Source: Gordonia paraffinivorans NBRC 108238
GTDB taxonomy: Bacteria; Actinomycetota; Actinomycetes; Mycobacteriales; Mycobacteriaceae
Assembly: GCF_000344155.1 (NCBI RefSeq)
Contig: NZ_BAOQ01000004.1
Location: 17,371-81,370 of the forward strand
Length of the DNA stretch: 64,000 nt
Reading direction: 5' to 3'
Shown piece after piece: positions 17,126-25,544 of the stretch; positions within the stretch are counted from its first letter, which is position 1, and each line of letters opens with the position of its first letter. The notes beneath the pieces were generated by a model. That model worked only from the letters and a program-made list of their open reading frames with translations, did no database searches and was not told the origin of the DNA. The translations under genes and the position numbers were made by a program.

Positions 17126-18133
17126 GTGCGTTCGTGGAAGAAGCGACTGATCGTCGCCGCGTGTGCTGTCGCCGTGGCCACAACCGGATGGGCGCCGGCG
17201 GCGCTCGCGGCACCGGCACCTGACCCGAATCGTGCCCGGATCGACACCGTCATCCACGGTTCCGCCCAGCAGACGACGCTGATCGTCTGGTCGGGGGCGA
17301 TGCGCAAGCTGATACCGGTCAACGTCCTGCGGCCGCGGAACACCAAGAAGCCGGCCCCGACGCTGTATCTGCTGAACGGCGCGGGCGGCGGCGAGGACAC
17401 CGCCACCTGGGGTGCGAAGACGCAGTACGCGAAGTTCTTCTCCGACAAGCACGTCAACGTGGTGACCCCGATCGGCGGCGCGTTCTCCTATTACACCGAC
17501 TGGCAGCGCGACGACGCCGTGCTCGGTCGCAACAAGTGGCAGACGTTCCTCACCAAGGAGTTGCCGCCGCTGGTGGACAAGGAATTCGCCACCACCGGCA
17601 AGAACTCCGTCGCGGGCATCTCGATGGCCGGCACGTCGGTGCTCAATCTCGCGATCGCCGCACCCCGGCTGTACAAGTCCGTCGCCGCCTACAGCGGGTG
17701 TGCCCGGACGAGTGATCCGTTGGGGCAGACGTACATCCGGATGGTCGTCGCCGGCAGAGGTGGTGCCGACCTCGACAACATGTGGGGCCCGGTCAACTCG
17801 GCGGGCTGGCGCGCGAACGATCCGTACCTCAACGCCGCGAAGCTGCGCGGCACCAAGGTCTACATGACCAGCGGCACCGGCCTGCCCGGCTGGTACGACC
17901 GGCTCGAGGCGCCGCTCATCGCGGGTGACCCGATGACGCTGGCCAACCAGGTCGTCCTCGGCGGCGTCATCGAGGCCGCGGTCAACGAGTGCACCAAGCA
18001 GATGGCACAGCGCCTGCGCGCGTTGAAGATCCCGCACAAGGTGCTGTTCCGTCCGGACGGCACCCACTCGTGGGGTTACTGGGAACGCGACCTCAAGACC
18101 ACCTGGCCGATGATCGCCGCCGATCTGAAGTGA
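17126..18133 (+). CDS. Antigen 85 / mycolyltransferase-type secreted esterase
   Basis: A 335-residue exported protein of the esterase-D/Ag85 group (PF00756-like). The signal peptide KKRLIVAACAVAVATTGW ends near ALAAPAP (residue ~32). The mature part has TLYLLNGAGGGEDTATW, NVVTPIGGAFSYYTDWQ and the nucleophile elbow GISMAG in place of the classic GLSM(S/A)G, with the catalytic His in DGTHSWGYWERDL. Such enzymes transfer mycolic acids to trehalose or arabinogalactan in the cell envelope, which marks the host as a mycolate producer. The GTG start at 17126 follows AAAAGGGG by 6 bases. It overlaps the MaoC gene by 4 bases. Confidence 0.9.
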   Translation: MRSWKKRLIVAACAVAVATTGWAPAALAAPAPDPNRARIDTVIHGSAQQTTLIVWSGAMRKLIPVNVLRPRNTKKPAPTLYLLNGAGGGEDTATWGAKTQYAKFFSDKHVNVVTPIGGAFSYYTDWQRDDAVLGRNKWQTFLTKELPPLVDKEFATTGKNSVAGISMAGTSVLNLAIAAPRLYKSVAAYSGCARTSDPLGQTYIRMVVAGRGGADLDNMWGPVNSAGWRANDPYLNAAKLRGTKVYMTSGTGLPGWYDRLEAPLIAGDPMTLANQVVLGGVIEAAVNECTKQMAQRLRALKIPHKVLFRPDGTHSWGYWERDLKTTWPMIAADLK

Positions 18134-18588
18134 CCGGGCAGGACGGGATCCGGGTCGAGGACCTCCGACCCGGGCGGGTGATCGCGCTGGGTTCACACAC
18201 GGTGACCGAAGCCGAGATCGTGGAGTTCGCGCGGGCGTGGGACCCCCAGGACTTCCACGTCGACAAGGAACTCGCGGCGGCGCGTGCCTACGGCGGGCTC
18301 ATCGCCAGCGGTATCCACACCATGGCCGTCTATCAGCGTCTCTGCGTCGACGGCGTGCTGCGCCGGCTGCCGGTGATCGCCGGGAAGCGCCTCGCCGAGA
18401 CCGTCTTTCTGCGTCCGGTCCGTCCCGGGGACACCCTCACCGGGACGATGACCGTCGACGCGGTCGAGTTCGACGACCGCGGCCGGGCCCTGGTCACCTC
18501 GACCGGTGAGCTGGTCAACGACGACGGCAAGCCGGTGTTCCGGACGGTCGTCGAGGCGTACATGCGCGTCCGGGACGTGTCGGCGTGA
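18130..18588 (+). CDS. MaoC-like hotdog dehydratase
   Basis: A 152-residue single-hotdog protein of the MaoC/(R)-enoyl-CoA hydratase group. The hydratase segment is FARAWDPQDFHVDKELAAARAYGGLIASGIHTM, with Asp-His spacing as in the family. It starts GTG at 18130, overlapping the esterase stop (GTGA), so the two are translationally coupled although the partner is a cell-envelope enzyme. It is convergent with kstR, with only 33 bases between stops. The substrate is unknown. Confidence 0.85.
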   Translation: MTGQDGIRVEDLRPGRVIALGSHTVTEAEIVEFARAWDPQDFHVDKELAAARAYGGLIASGIHTMAVYQRLCVDGVLRRLPVIAGKRLAETVFLRPVRPGDTLTGTMTVDAVEFDDRGRALVTSTGELVNDDGKPVFRTVVEAYMRVRDVSA

Positions 18589-18621
18589 TCCCCCGGGCCG
18601 GTGATCCCGTGCCCGTGAGTC

Positions 18622-19278
18622 TCAGTCCTGCTTGACCCGGTCCTTCAGCAGCAGGCGCACGGTCAGTTCGAGCCGGTTGGTGACGTCGGTGGCCGACGCC
18701 CGGCGGGTGAGCCACTGGACGAGGTTCGACATCCACACGTCCGAGAGCACGCGCGCGATGGCGAGATCCTCCTCGGTCGGTTCGCCCTCGTCGACGATGG
18801 CGTTGGCCAGCAGTCGGTCGATGATGTTCGCGACCTGGTCGACCTCAGCGGTCGCCGAGGCGTCGGCGAACATGAACGCGCGCGTCATCGCCTCGGTGAG
18901 CAACGGGTCGCGCTGCATCGCGAACGTGATCATGTCGAGGACGTGGCGGAGTCGGTCGATCGCGTTGTCGCCGCGCAACTGCGAGCGGTCGACCTTCGAC
19001 TCGACGCGCTCGAACTCGCGCGCGAGCGCGGTCACCAGCAGGTGGACCTTGGACGGGAAGTAACGGTAGAGCGTGCCCACCGCGACGTCGGCCTTGTCGG
19101 CGACGGTGCGCATCTGGACGGCGTCGTAACCGCCTTTCGAGGCGAGGGCGAGGGTCGCGTCGAGGATGCGGCGACGCCGCTCGCGCTGCGCGGACGAACC
19201 GGATTCGGGAGACGCTGCGGGGGTCGGGGAACCACCGGGCGCGTCAACCGCGGCATTGCCTGGTGCAGAGCGGGCCAT
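18622..19278 (-). CDS. kstR: KstR, TetR-family repressor of cholesterol catabolism
   Basis: A 218-residue TetR-family regulator matching mycobacterial KstR (Rv3574) closely. The DNA-binding domain reads QRERRRRILDATLALASKGGYDAVQMR, then ADVAVGTLYRYFPSKVHLL. The ligand domain keeps RDPLLTEAMTRAFMFADASA and SDVWMSNLVQWLTRRASATDV. KstR is known to be released from DNA by 3-oxo-4-cholestenoyl-CoA. The N-terminus has about 28 extra residues before the conserved start of the DNA-binding domain. The start ATG 19278 lacks a close Shine-Dalgarno. A perfect KstR operator lies 87 bases upstream, shared with fadE34, so autoregulation is likely. Confidence 0.95.
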   Translation of the reverse strand: MARSAPGNAAVDAPGGSPTPAASPESGSSAQRERRRRILDATLALASKGGYDAVQMRTVADKADVAVGTLYRYFPSKVHLLVTALAREFERVESKVDRSQLRGDNAIDRLRHVLDMITFAMQRDPLLTEAMTRAFMFADASATAEVDQVANIIDRLLANAIVDEGEPTEEDLAIARVLSDVWMSNLVQWLTRRASATDVTNRLELTVRLLLKDRVKQD

Positions 19279-19364
19279 GTGTTTACGAACATCCTCACGT
19301 GATCGGCGACCGGGTAGGCGGGGAATCACGGGTGGCTACCCGATCACCTCCACCCATGGCATAT

Positions 19365-19378
19365 TAGAACAGGTTCTA
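19365..19378. promoter_or_regulatory. KstR operator between kstR and fadE34
   Basis: TAGAACAGGTTCTA matches TnnAACnnGTTnnA at every fixed position and is close to a full palindrome. It lies 36 bases before the fadE34 start and 86 before kstR. Confidence 0.9.
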
Positions 19379-19414
19379 ATTATTCCTCACAACCCGACAT
19401 GCAGAGGATCACCC

Positions 19415-21601
19415 GTGACAATCGCCACGTCTTCCGAGCAAATCGCCGTATGCCACAGTATCGAGTCCTGGGCGCGCGCGGCGAAGGTGACCGAACTCGT
19501 CCGCTCCGACATCGACAAGCCGCGCGACCAGTGGACCCAGATGTTCGGGCAGTTGGCGGACTTCGGGGTCTTCGCGGCGGCCCTGCCGGAATCGGCGGGT
19601 GGGCTCGGCGCGGGCTTCGTGGACGTGGCGGCCATGGTCGAGCAGTGCGGCGCCGAGTTGGTGCCCGGTCCGATCGTCCCGACCGTCACGGCCGCGATCG
19701 CGCTCGCCGGCAGCGACGACCCGCGGGCGGGAGAGCTCCTGGAGCAGGTCGCCGCGGGGGCGGTGCCGGTGGTCACGCCGGCGGCGGGGCATGCGCGAGC
19801 CGCGGCGGCCGAGTTGTCGGACACCCTCGACCTCGGCATCGTCGCCGGTCATGTCGACGGTGCCGCCATCCTCCTGGCGCTCGACGTCCCCGGCTCCGAC
19901 ACGCGCTGGTGGCTCCTCCCGTCGGGGGCCGGTGCGGTCGACGCGGTGCCGCAGGCGCCGCTGGACGGCACCATGTCGGTCTCCCGGGTGCGGGTCTCGG
20001 GCGTGAGGGCCGACGACCTGATCGCGCTTCCCGACGCCGTGCTCGTCGAGGGACTGCTCTCGGCGACGCTGGCCGCCTATCAGAGCGGCGTCACGCGCTG
20101 GGCGCTCGACACCGCCGTCGAGTATGCCAAGGTCCGCACGCAGTTCGGGGTCCCGATCGGTTCCTTCCAGGCGATCAAGCACATCGCTGCCGAGATGCTC
20201 TGCCGCTGCGAGGAGGTCACTGCGGTGGCATGGGACGCGGCGCGCGCCGTCGACGAGGTGCTGCAGGCGTCTGCCGATGAACTCGACTCCGCGCGTGAGC
20301 AACTGGCGATCAGCGCGCTCGCCGCGGACGTGGTCGTCGCCGAGGCGCCGGCGGCCACGGCCAAGGACTGCGTGCAGGTGCTCGGCGGCATCGGCTTCAC
20401 CTTCGAGCACGACGCCCACCTCTACCTGCGCTCCGCGCTCGCCGCGCAGGCGGTCCTCGAGGGCGGGCGGAGCGCGGCGTCTGCGCTCGCCGCCCTCGGA
20501 CTCCGCGGCGTCCGCCGCCGGTTCTCCCTCGACCTGTCGCAGGTGGAGGGCCGGCGCGACGAGGTCCGCGCCACGGTCGGCCGCATCGCCGAGGCCGACG
20601 AGGCGGACCGCCGCCGTCTCCTCGCCGAGACCGGCTACCTGACCCCGCACTGGCCGAAGCCCTATGGTCTCGGCGCCGACCCCGCGCTGCAGCTGCTCAT
20701 CGACGTCGAACTCGACCGCGCCGGAATCGTCCGCCCCGACCTGGTCATCGGCGCGTGGGCGATCCCGACGATCCTGGCCCACGGCACCGATGCGCAGCGT
20801 GAGCGGTTCGTCGCCCCGACCCTGGCCGGCGAGATCGTCTGGTGTCAGCTGTTCAGCGAACCCGAGGCGGGTTCGGACCTGGCCGCCCTGCGCACCAAGG
20901 CCGTACGCGTGGACGGCGGCTGGAAGCTGTCCGGCCAGAAGATCTGGACCTCCCAGGCGCACAACGCGCAGTGGGCGATCTGCCTGGCCCGCACCAATCC
21001 CGAGGCGCCGAAGAACAAGGGCATCACCTACTTCCTGGTCGACATGGCCTCGCCCGGCATCGACATCCGGCCCCTGCGCGAACTCACCGGGCGTGCCAAC
21101 TTCAACGAGGTGTTCCTCGACGGGGTCTTCGTTCCCGACGACTGTGTGGTCGGCGAGGTCGACAACGGCTGGCGCCTGGCCCGCACGACCCTCGCGAACG
21201 AGCGCGTGGCGATGGGCGGGTCCGGTCTCGGCAAGGAGATGGAGGGGTTGCTGCGTCAGGTGGAGGCGATGACTCGGGATCTGACCGACGACGAGCGCGC
21301 CGCGCTCGGCCGCCAGTTCGCGGATGCGCACGTGGGCCGGGTCATCGACGCCCGCACCGCCACGCAGCAGCTCGCCGGACTCGATCCCGGCGCCCTGTCG
21401 AGCGTCCGCAAGCTCATCGGTGTCCGACACCGCCAGGCGGTGCCGGATCTGGCGTTCCGGCTCCTCGGCGCGCAGGGCCTCACGCTCAACGACGCCTCGG
21501 ACGCCGTGCTGCAGAACAGGTGCCTGTCCATCGCCGGCGGCACCACCCAGATCCTCAAGACCGCCGCGGCTGAACGCATTCTCGGTTTGCCGCGCCGATG
21601 A
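19415..21601 (+). CDS. fadE34: FadE34-type fused acyl-CoA dehydrogenase (sterol side chain)
   Basis: A 728-residue protein made of two acyl-CoA dehydrogenase halves, as in FadE34/ChsE3. The N-terminal half (about 1-370) keeps YAKVRTQFGVPIGSFQAIKH and VLGGIGFTFEHDAHLYLR. The C-terminal half (about 380-728) keeps WCQLFSEPEAGSDLAALRTK, GQKIWTSQAHNAQWAI and AGGTTQILKTAAAERILGLP. In M. tuberculosis the enzyme dehydrogenates C5-side-chain steroid-CoA thioesters, with FAD bound within the fused chain. GTG 19415 follows AGAGGA. The gene is divergent from kstR as in mycobacteria and is directly under a KstR operator. Confidence 0.93.
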   Translation: MTIATSSEQIAVCHSIESWARAAKVTELVRSDIDKPRDQWTQMFGQLADFGVFAAALPESAGGLGAGFVDVAAMVEQCGAELVPGPIVPTVTAAIALAGSDDPRAGELLEQVAAGAVPVVTPAAGHARAAAAELSDTLDLGIVAGHVDGAAILLALDVPGSDTRWWLLPSGAGAVDAVPQAPLDGTMSVSRVRVSGVRADDLIALPDAVLVEGLLSATLAAYQSGVTRWALDTAVEYAKVRTQFGVPIGSFQAIKHIAAEMLCRCEEVTAVAWDAARAVDEVLQASADELDSAREQLAISALAADVVVAEAPAATAKDCVQVLGGIGFTFEHDAHLYLRSALAAQAVLEGGRSAASALAALGLRGVRRRFSLDLSQVEGRRDEVRATVGRIAEADEADRRRLLAETGYLTPHWPKPYGLGADPALQLLIDVELDRAGIVRPDLVIGAWAIPTILAHGTDAQRERFVAPTLAGEIVWCQLFSEPEAGSDLAALRTKAVRVDGGWKLSGQKIWTSQAHNAQWAICLARTNPEAPKNKGITYFLVDMASPGIDIRPLRELTGRANFNEVFLDGVFVPDDCVVGEVDNGWRLARTTLANERVAMGGSGLGKEMEGLLRQVEAMTRDLTDDERAALGRQFADAHVGRVIDARTATQQLAGLDPGALSSVRKLIGVRHRQAVPDLAFRLLGAQGLTLNDASDAVLQNRCLSIAGGTTQILKTAAAERILGLPRR

Positions 21602-21672
21602 ACGTCCGTTCTGGGCGAAAAGCGCAGATGAACCGCAATCTCTACCCCCTGGCGGTTGGACTCTGATACAAC

Positions 21673-21686
21673 TAGAACAAGTTCTA
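21673..21686. promoter_or_regulatory. KstR operator before fadE28
   Basis: TAGAACAAGTTCTA fits TnnAACnnGTTnnA exactly, with 6-base perfect arms, 32 bases upstream of the fadE28 GTG. It controls the fadE28-fadE29-chsH2-chsH1-ltp2-fadD operon. Confidence 0.9.
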
Positions 21687-21718
21687 GTTCTGTTGCCCGC
21701 ACATGGAGGAGACGCAGG

Positions 21719-22831
21719 GTGGACTTTGCCCTGGACGCTACGGCGATCGCGGTTCGCGACGTCGCCGACGAGGTGTTCGCACGCCGGCAACCCGACTGGG
21801 AGTCGACCTTCGGCAAACGAGGGTCCGACGACCGGCCGGGGAGTGATCAGGCGGGCGGCTTCGACGCCGAGACCTGGCAGGCGCTCGTCGAATCGGGCCT
21901 GCTGGTGCTCCCGCTTCCGCCCTCGGCCGACGGCGACGAGGTCGACGAGGCCGGACTGCTGCCGCTGTTGCGCCGGATGGGCCGGTCCGCGGCCGTCACC
22001 CCGGCACTCGGCACCCTGGCCGCCGCGCTGGTCCTGGCGAAGGCCGAGCCCGAGGTCTGGCAGCGGTGGGGTGAGAAGATCACCGGCGGCCGCTGGGCTG
22101 CGGTGGCCATCGGCGAGCACGGCGACGCCCTGACCGCGACGCCGAAGGCCGGCATCCACGACGGACGCCTCAACGGCACCAAGGTCGGCGTCCTGCACGC
22201 CGACGGGGCGTCGGTCCTGCTGGTCACGACCGACGCGGGCGTCGTCGCGGTCGATCCGGCCGCCGAGGGCGTCACCCTCACGCGGACGCCCACCTCGAGC
22301 GGATGGGGCGAGTACACGGTGACGTTCGACGACGTCGCGATCGACGACGCCGACGTCGTCGGCCGCGACCTCGCACCGCTGCGGGACCGCTTCCGACTGG
22401 CCCTCTGCGCCTACGGCGACGGCCTGGTGGCCGGGGCGACCCGCCTGACCGCCGACCATGTCTCCACCCGCGAGCAGTTCGGCAAGCCCATCGCGCTGTT
22501 CCAGGCGGTCGGCCAGCAGCTCGCCGACATCTACGTCGTCGGCCGCTCGATCGAGCTGTCCACCACCGCCGCGGCCTGGCGGCTTTCCGAGGGGCTCGAC
22601 GCCGCAACGGATCTCGGCATCGCCGCCTACTGGTTGGCGGAGGAGGTGCCGCCGACCCTGCGCACGATGACCCACCTGCACGGCGGGATCGGTGTCGACA
22701 TCACCTACCCGCTGCACCGCTACTTCTCCGTCGCCAAGGACCTCGCCCGCCTGGTGGGCGGATCGGCCGTGCGACTCGACGAACTCGCCGACATCACCGA
22801 GGCCGCTGCCTCGGCGGCCGGACAGGGGTGA
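21719..22831 (+). CDS. fadE28: FadE28 (ChsE1), acyl-CoA dehydrogenase subunit
   Basis: A 370-residue subunit of the alpha2beta2 dehydrogenase ChsE1-ChsE2, which acts on the three-carbon side chain of 3-oxo-4-pregnene-20-carboxyl-CoA. Diagnostic stretches are HDGRLNGTKVGVLHADGAS, TRTPTSSGWGEYTVTF, STREQFGKPIALFQAVGQQ and HLHGGIGVDITYPLHRYF. It is about 30 residues longer than the M. tuberculosis protein, with an insert near residues 25-45 (GKRGSDDRPGSDQAGG). The start GTG 21719 follows GGAGGA by 8 bases. It is the first gene of the operon. In M. tuberculosis cyp125 precedes it; here fadE34 does. Confidence 0.92.
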   Translation: MDFALDATAIAVRDVADEVFARRQPDWESTFGKRGSDDRPGSDQAGGFDAETWQALVESGLLVLPLPPSADGDEVDEAGLLPLLRRMGRSAAVTPALGTLAAALVLAKAEPEVWQRWGEKITGGRWAAVAIGEHGDALTATPKAGIHDGRLNGTKVGVLHADGASVLLVTTDAGVVAVDPAAEGVTLTRTPTSSGWGEYTVTFDDVAIDDADVVGRDLAPLRDRFRLALCAYGDGLVAGATRLTADHVSTREQFGKPIALFQAVGQQLADIYVVGRSIELSTTAAAWRLSEGLDAATDLGIAAYWLAEEVPPTLRTMTHLHGGIGVDITYPLHRYFSVAKDLARLVGGSAVRLDELADITEAAASAAGQG

Positions 22832-22834
22832 GAG

Positions 22835-23998
22835 ATGTTCATCGACCTGACACCAGAACAGCGGGCGCTGCGCGCCGAACTCCGCGAGTACTTCGCCGAC
22901 CTCGTCAGTCCCGAGGAGGCGAAGGTCATGCTCACCGAGCGGCATGGCCCCACCTACCGCAAGATCATCAAGCGCATGGGCGACGACGGCTGGCTCGGCG
23001 TCGGCTGGCCGAAGGAGTTCGGCGGCAAGGGATTCGGTGAGATCGAACAGCAGATCTTCACCAACGAGGCGGTCCGCGCCGACGTGCCCCTGCCGTCGGT
23101 GACGCTGCAGACCGTCGGCCCGACCCTGCAGGTTCACGGCACCGAGGAGCAGAAGCGGAAGTTCCTGCCCGCGATCCTCGCCGGAGACGTCCACTTCGCG
23201 ATCGGCTACACCGAGCCGTCGGCGGGCACCGATCTCGCGTCGCTGACCACGACCGCTGTCCGCGAGGGCGACCACTACGTCGTCAACGGACAGAAGATCT
23301 TCACCACCGGCGGCCACGACGCCGACTACATCTGGCTGGCCGTGCGGACCGACAAGGACGCGCCCAAGCACAAGGGCATCTCGATCCTCATCGTCGACAC
23401 CACCGATCCCGGGTTCAGCTGGACCCCGATCATCACCGCCGACGGTGCGCACCACGTCAATGCCACCTACTACAACGACGTCAAGGTCCCGGTGTCGATG
23501 CGCGTGGGCGAGGAAGGCGACGGCTGGAAGCTGATCACCACCCAGCTCAACCACGAGCGCGTGATGCTCGGACCGGCCGGCCGCATCGAGGGGCTCGCCG
23601 CGCGGCTGCGTGCGTGGGCACAGCGCCCGGGTCCCGACGGCACGGTCATCGCCAAGCAGCCCGACGTGCGTCGCGCGCTGGCCACCATCGACGCCTACGG
23701 CCGCATCAACGAGCTGCTCAACTGGCAGGTCGCGTCCACCGGGGAGGCGATCTCGATGGCCGACGCCGCGGCGACGAAGGTGTTCGCCACCGAACGGATC
23801 CAGGCGGTGTGCCGCATGGCCAACGAGATCGTCGGGCGCTACGGCGATTTCACCGATCCCGAGACCGCTGCCCTCGTCGACTGGCTCGACGTCCAGCAGA
23901 AGCGCCACGTCGTCATCACCTTCGGCGGCGGCGTCAACGAGGTCATGCGCGACATGATCGCCACCGCCGGCCTGGGACTGCCGAGGGCCAAGCGATGA
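22835..23998 (+). CDS. fadE29: FadE29 (ChsE2), acyl-CoA dehydrogenase subunit
   Basis: A 387-residue partner of FadE28, the same length as the M. tuberculosis enzyme. Nearly invariant segments include MFIDLTPEQRALRAELREYF, GVGWPKEFGGKGFGEIEQQI, AIGYTEPSAGTDLASLTTTA, NGQKIFTTGGHDADYIWLA and ITFGGGVNEVMRDMIATAGL. The heteromer oxidises the propanoyl-CoA side chain of the steroid to the enoyl-CoA. It begins 3 bases after fadE28 and its stop overlaps the chsH2 start (ATGA), so subunit and hydratase synthesis are coupled. Confidence 0.94.
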   Translation: MFIDLTPEQRALRAELREYFADLVSPEEAKVMLTERHGPTYRKIIKRMGDDGWLGVGWPKEFGGKGFGEIEQQIFTNEAVRADVPLPSVTLQTVGPTLQVHGTEEQKRKFLPAILAGDVHFAIGYTEPSAGTDLASLTTTAVREGDHYVVNGQKIFTTGGHDADYIWLAVRTDKDAPKHKGISILIVDTTDPGFSWTPIITADGAHHVNATYYNDVKVPVSMRVGEEGDGWKLITTQLNHERVMLGPAGRIEGLAARLRAWAQRPGPDGTVIAKQPDVRRALATIDAYGRINELLNWQVASTGEAISMADAAATKVFATERIQAVCRMANEIVGRYGDFTDPETAALVDWLDVQQKRHVVITFGGGVNEVMRDMIATAGLGLPRAKR

Positions 23999-25089
23999 GC
24001 ACCACGCAGGAGAGGGGCGAGGTGACCGCGCCCGACACGACCGGCCTGTCCGACGACGACGCGATCCGCGCTGCGGCACAGGCGATCATGGACGCAGGTC
24101 CCAGCGCGCCCGTGCGCGGCCGCGACCCGATCAACCAGCCGATGATCAACAACTGGGTCGAGGCGATGGGGGACACCAATCCCATCTACGTCGACGAGGA
24201 GGCCGCACGCGCGGCCGGGCACCCCGGGATCGTCGCACCGCCGGCGATGGCGCAGGTGTGGACCATGCGCGGGCTCCACGGCGTCCGCACCGCCGACGAC
24301 CCGCTCGGCCGCGCGTCGCAGCTGTTCGACGAGGCCGGGTTCACCTCGGTCGTCGCGACCAACTGCGACACCGTCTACCACCGCTACACCCGCCCGGGCG
24401 AGGAGGTCTCGCTGTCGGCCGAGCTCGTCGAGGTCGTCGGTCCCAAGAACACCGCACTCGGTGAGGGTTGGTTCTTCACCACCCGAAACGTCTGGTCCGT
24501 GGTCGGAGAAGACGGCGCAGACGAGGTGGTCGCCGAAATGCGGTTCCGCATCCTCAAGTTCCGGCCCCCGGCCAAGAGCGGCGAGTCGAATACAGCCGTC
24601 GCACAACAGGGTGCGCGGGTTCCCGACGACCTGGACCCGTCGCGGATGCTCAAGCCGAGCGTCTCGCGGGACACCGCCTTCTTCTGGGAGGGCGTCAAGG
24701 CCCACGAGTTACGCATCCAGCGCGACGGCGAGGGCGCCCTGCGCCACCCGCCGGTCCCGGCGACGTGGAAGCCGCGGCAGCCCGACGGCACGGTCCCCGA
24801 GACCGATTACGTCGTCGCGGCCGGAACAGGGACGGTATACAGCTACGTCGTCCACCGGGCACCCAAGGTGCCCGGGCGGCAGCTGCCGTTCGTCGTGGCC
24901 CTCGTCGAACTCGACGAAGGCGTGCGGATGCTCGGCGAGCTGCGCGGCGTCGAACCGGAGGAGGTGTCGATCGGCATGCCGGTGCGGGTCACGTTCCTCG
25001 ATTTCCCCGCGGACGAGGACGCGGGCACGGAGGCATGGACGCTCTACGCGTGGGAGCCGGCCGGATCGAGCGAGGGGACGGACCGATGA
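23995..25089 (+). CDS. chsH2: ChsH2, steroid enoyl-CoA hydratase subunit with DUF35 domain
   Basis: A 364-residue two-domain protein equivalent to Rv3542c. The N-terminal hotdog (about 30-190) includes NNWVEAMGDTNPIYVDEEAA and GHPGIVAPPAMAQVWTM. The C-terminal DUF35/OB domain (about 215-364) includes AGTGTVYSYVVHRAPKVPG and VALVELDEGVRMLGELRG. The DUF35 part has no CxxC pairs, so no zinc finger is expected. It pairs with ChsH1 to hydrate the enoyl-CoA made by FadE28/29, and its DUF35 domain docks the aldolase Ltp2 (known for homologues). ATGA overlaps occur on both sides. Confidence 0.93.
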   Translation: MSTTQERGEVTAPDTTGLSDDDAIRAAAQAIMDAGPSAPVRGRDPINQPMINNWVEAMGDTNPIYVDEEAARAAGHPGIVAPPAMAQVWTMRGLHGVRTADDPLGRASQLFDEAGFTSVVATNCDTVYHRYTRPGEEVSLSAELVEVVGPKNTALGEGWFFTTRNVWSVVGEDGADEVVAEMRFRILKFRPPAKSGESNTAVAQQGARVPDDLDPSRMLKPSVSRDTAFFWEGVKAHELRIQRDGEGALRHPPVPATWKPRQPDGTVPETDYVVAAGTGTVYSYVVHRAPKVPGRQLPFVVALVELDEGVRMLGELRGVEPEEVSIGMPVRVTFLDFPADEDAGTEAWTLYAWEPAGSSEGTDR

Positions 25090-25544
25090 CCGGTATCGCC
25101 GCAACACCGATCGCGGTCGGGACCACGTTGCCGCCGTTGACGATCGAGGCCACGCCGACCTTCGTCGTGGCCACCGCGCTGGCCACCCGCGACTTCCAGG
25201 ACGTCCACCACGATCGCGACCTCGCCCAGGCGAAGGGGTCCAAGGACATCTTCGTCAACATCCTGACCGACACCGGGCTGGTCGAACGGTTCGTCACCGA
25301 CTGGGCCGGCCCGTACGCCCGAATCCGCTCGATCGCGCTCAAGCTCGGCGTGCCCTGGTACGCCTACGACACGGTCACGTTCGCCGGCGAGGTCACCGAG
25401 GTCGCCGATGACGGGCTCGTCACCGTCGCGGTCACCGGCACCAATTCGCTGGGCAAGCACGTGATCTCGACCGTCACTCTCACCGTCGGCGACGGCGCGC
25501 ACGATTCGACGGAGCAGGATTCGGCAGAAGGGGAGGGTCGGTGA
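25086..25544 (+). CDS. chsH1: ChsH1, steroid enoyl-CoA hydratase subunit (MaoC-like)
   Basis: A 152-residue single-hotdog hydratase subunit equivalent to Rv3541c. It carries the catalytic MaoC segment ATRDFQDVHHDRDLAQAKGS, with Asp and His at family positions, followed by DIFVNILTDTGLVERFVTDW. It forms the active subunit with ChsH2. The ATG at 25086 overlaps the chsH2 stop. The C-terminal tail (about 15 acidic residues) is variable. A GGGGAGGG near its 3' end serves ltp2. Confidence 0.93.
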   Translation: MTGIAATPIAVGTTLPPLTIEATPTFVVATALATRDFQDVHHDRDLAQAKGSKDIFVNILTDTGLVERFVTDWAGPYARIRSIALKLGVPWYAYDTVTFAGEVTEVADDGLVTVAVTGTNSLGKHVISTVTLTVGDGAHDSTEQDSAEGEGR

